A stretch of 64,000 nucleotides of DNA from Billgrantia gudaonensis (GTDB lineage Bacteria; Pseudomonadota; Gammaproteobacteria; Pseudomonadales; Halomonadaceae). The stretch is from assembly GCF_900100195.1 (NCBI RefSeq), contig NZ_FNES01000004.1, positions 99,209 through 163,208 on the forward strand. Direction: 5' to 3'. The notes beneath the pieces were generated by a model. The model searched no databases and was not told the origin of the DNA. It saw nothing but the letters and a program-made list of their open reading frames with translations. This document shows, one piece after another, positions 62,808 through 64,000 of this stretch. Made by a program: the position numbers and the translations under genes. Within the stretch, counting starts at the first letter, position 1. Every line of letters begins with the position of its first letter.

Positions 62808-64000
62808 CTAGTTCTGGCTGAACTGGTTGTTCAGCATGGTGAGCTGCTGCCCGAGATAGGAGCTGACAGAGTTCATCTGGGCGATCAGACCATCCAGCTG
62901 GCTGAACTGCTTGCGGTAACGGTCGATCGTGCGCTCGATGCTCTGTTCGGTGCGGTCATAGCGCCGCTCCAGGCTGCTGACCTGGGTTTCCGAGCTGCTG
63001 ATGGCGCTCTGAATCGTCCCGTCATCACCCAGCATGCGTCCTAGCGTTCCTTCCAGACGACCGGCCATGCCGGCTTCCTCGCTATCGCCGGCGAAGAAGT
63101 CGACCAGGGCCTGAGGGTTGTCGGCCAAGGCCTCATCCAGCTTGTCGGCATCCATCTCCAGTCGCCCGTTCGCCTGGAGGGAAATCCCCAACTGCGAGAG
63201 CATGGTGATGTCGCCGCCGGCTACCGGGTCGACCAGGTTGCGGCTCAACTGGCTTTCGACATTGCGCACGGTACGGTCGCCAACCAGCTCGCCGGCCGTC
63301 TCCGCATCGCCGGTCACGTTGGTCATGCGGCCCACGGTGGACTTCATCTCGTTGTAGGCATCGACGAACGCCGTTACCGCCTCCTTGACCGATTCGCGGT
63401 CGCGCTCCACCACGAGACTCATGGTTTCACCCGAGGCGCTCGGGTCGAGCGTCAGAGTCACCCCCTGGATGGCTCCTTCCACCGTGTTGGTGGTGCTGGT
63501 GATTTCGATGCCATTGATATCGAGCAGTGCATCGCGCCCGGGTTGGTGGGTATCGGGGTCGCCAGCCAGCGTCACGCCGCCCTCCAGGCCGGAGAAGGCC
63601 ATGTCTTTGACGCCGGCATCGGCACCGCTCTCCCGGGAGCTGAGCACCAGGCGATGGTCGGCACCATCGAAAATGATCGACGCATCCACGCCCGCCTCGG
63701 CATCGGCATTGACGGCATCGCGAATCTCTTCCAGGGTGGCGCCTGGCGTCAAGGCGATGTCCTTGGTGGTGTCGTCGCCGAAGGTCACCGTGAGCTTCGG
63801 GTCGATGGCATCCGCTGCGATCTGAGTCGTTTCGAGGTCGGCGACTCCCGTGCTAGCCAAGCTGCCCGCGCGAGCGGTATGAGTAACGGTAACCTCGTAG
63901 CGGCCGGGGCTGGCCTCTTCGGTGGTGGTAGCCGTCATGCCCTCGCCCTGCACGCTGGCGGAAAGACTCTGATAGAGGCCGCCATCGTTGAGTTTGGCCA
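62808..64000 (-). CDS. fliD: Flagellar filament cap protein FliD (5' end beyond the window)
   Basis: At least 397 codons of FliD; the reading frame continues past the window edge (LNDGGLYQSLSASVQGEGMT), so the internal ATG at 63953 is not the start. The C-terminal half has DALLDINGIEITSTTNTVEG, AIQGVTLTLDPS, ERDRESVKEAVTAFVDAYNEM and a coiled-coil end (SSLERRYDRTEQSIERTIDRY, FSQLDGLIAQMNSVSSYLGQ). FliD caps the filament and helps flagellin polymerise. It follows the same strand as both flagellins. Confidence 0.92.
   Translation of the reverse strand, partial: AKLNDGGLYQSLSASVQGEGMTATTTEEASPGRYEVTVTHTARAGSLASTGVADLETTQIAADAIDPKLTVTFGDDTTKDIALTPGATLEEIRDAVNADAEAGVDASIIFDGADHRLVLSSRESGADAGVKDMAFSGLEGGVTLAGDPDTHQPGRDALLDINGIEITSTTNTVEGAIQGVTLTLDPSASGETMSLVVERDRESVKEAVTAFVDAYNEMKSTVGRMTNVTGDAETAGELVGDRTVRNVESQLSRNLVDPVAGGDITMLSQLGISLQANGRLEMDADKLDEALADNPQALVDFFAGDSEEAGMAGRLEGTLGRMLGDDGTIQSAISSSETQVSSLERRYDRTEQSIERTIDRYRKQFSQLDGLIAQMNSVSSYLGQQLTMLNNQFSQN

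Overview
The window looks like a chromosomal segment of a halophilic gammaproteobacterium of the Halomonadaceae (Halomonas or Chromohalobacter type). The reasons are high G+C, acidic proteins, a complete glycine betaine (compatible solute) breakdown cluster, and the gammaproteobacterial order thrS-infC-rpmI-rplT-pheS-pheT-ihfA. The genus is inferred from gene content and protein similarity recalled from memory, not from a search.

Region 1 (1-12.9 kb) is a betaine catabolism block on the minus strand: M19-like protein, DUF5943-like protein, dgcA, dgcB, etfA, etfB and fdhA, with the regulator gbdR next to it. DgcAB demethylates dimethylglycine, its electrons pass to the EtfAB flavoprotein, and FdhA detoxifies the formaldehyde released. 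A RegB/RegA-type redox two-component pair (roxS/roxR-like) follows on the plus strand.

Region 2 (12.9-31.9 kb) is mostly metabolism: 3-hydroxybutyrate dehydrogenase, scoAB (ketone body CoA transfer) with a divergent LysR gene, an inositol monophosphatase-family enzyme, glutaredoxin, an acyltransferase / NlpD-like / AlkB run, and the glycine cleavage genes. gcvT and an alanine/glycine symporter face left; gcvH and gcvP face right. This fits downstream use of the glycine that betaine breakdown produces. A LysR gene, ppnN, a flavodoxin and small membrane proteins follow.

Region 3 (31.9-39.0 kb) is translation: ihfA, pheT, pheS, rplT, rpmI, infC (apparent AUC start) and thrS. Region 4 (39.2-50.7 kb) holds an OmpA-like lipoprotein, then a cytochrome c oxidase operon on the minus strand (ctaC, ctaD, ctaG, ctaE, SURF1, a small thioredoxin-like gene, ctaA, ctaB) interrupted by one plus-strand DUF2909 gene. 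It ends with small ORFs and the lrgA/lrgB pair.

Region 5 (50.9-60.4 kb) is accessory. A tRNA-Pro(GGG) and a lipoprotein lead into a patchwork of two toxin-antitoxin modules separated by three copies of the 3' end of a RAYT/IS200-like transposase gene. After that come a truncated rfbB, a low-G+C glycosyltransferase-like gene, and a giant TPR-GT41(SPINDLY)-FkbM-like-sulfotransferase fusion whose last third is also low G+C. About 2.5 kb of foreign-looking DNA therefore begins inside one gene and ends inside another.

Region 6 (60.5-64.0 kb) has two flagellin genes, each with a recognisable sigma-28 promoter, and a fliD that runs off the window. The giant glycosyltransferase next to the flagellins suggests, but does not prove, a role in flagellin modification.

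The items I rate highest are the chimeric glycosyltransferase/sulfotransferase gene with its low-G+C island, the toxin-antitoxin/RAYT-tail array with a frameshifted toxin, the betaine-cluster M19 and DgcA proteins that lack expected metal ligands, and the perfect inverted DnaA-box pair at 16.4 kb.
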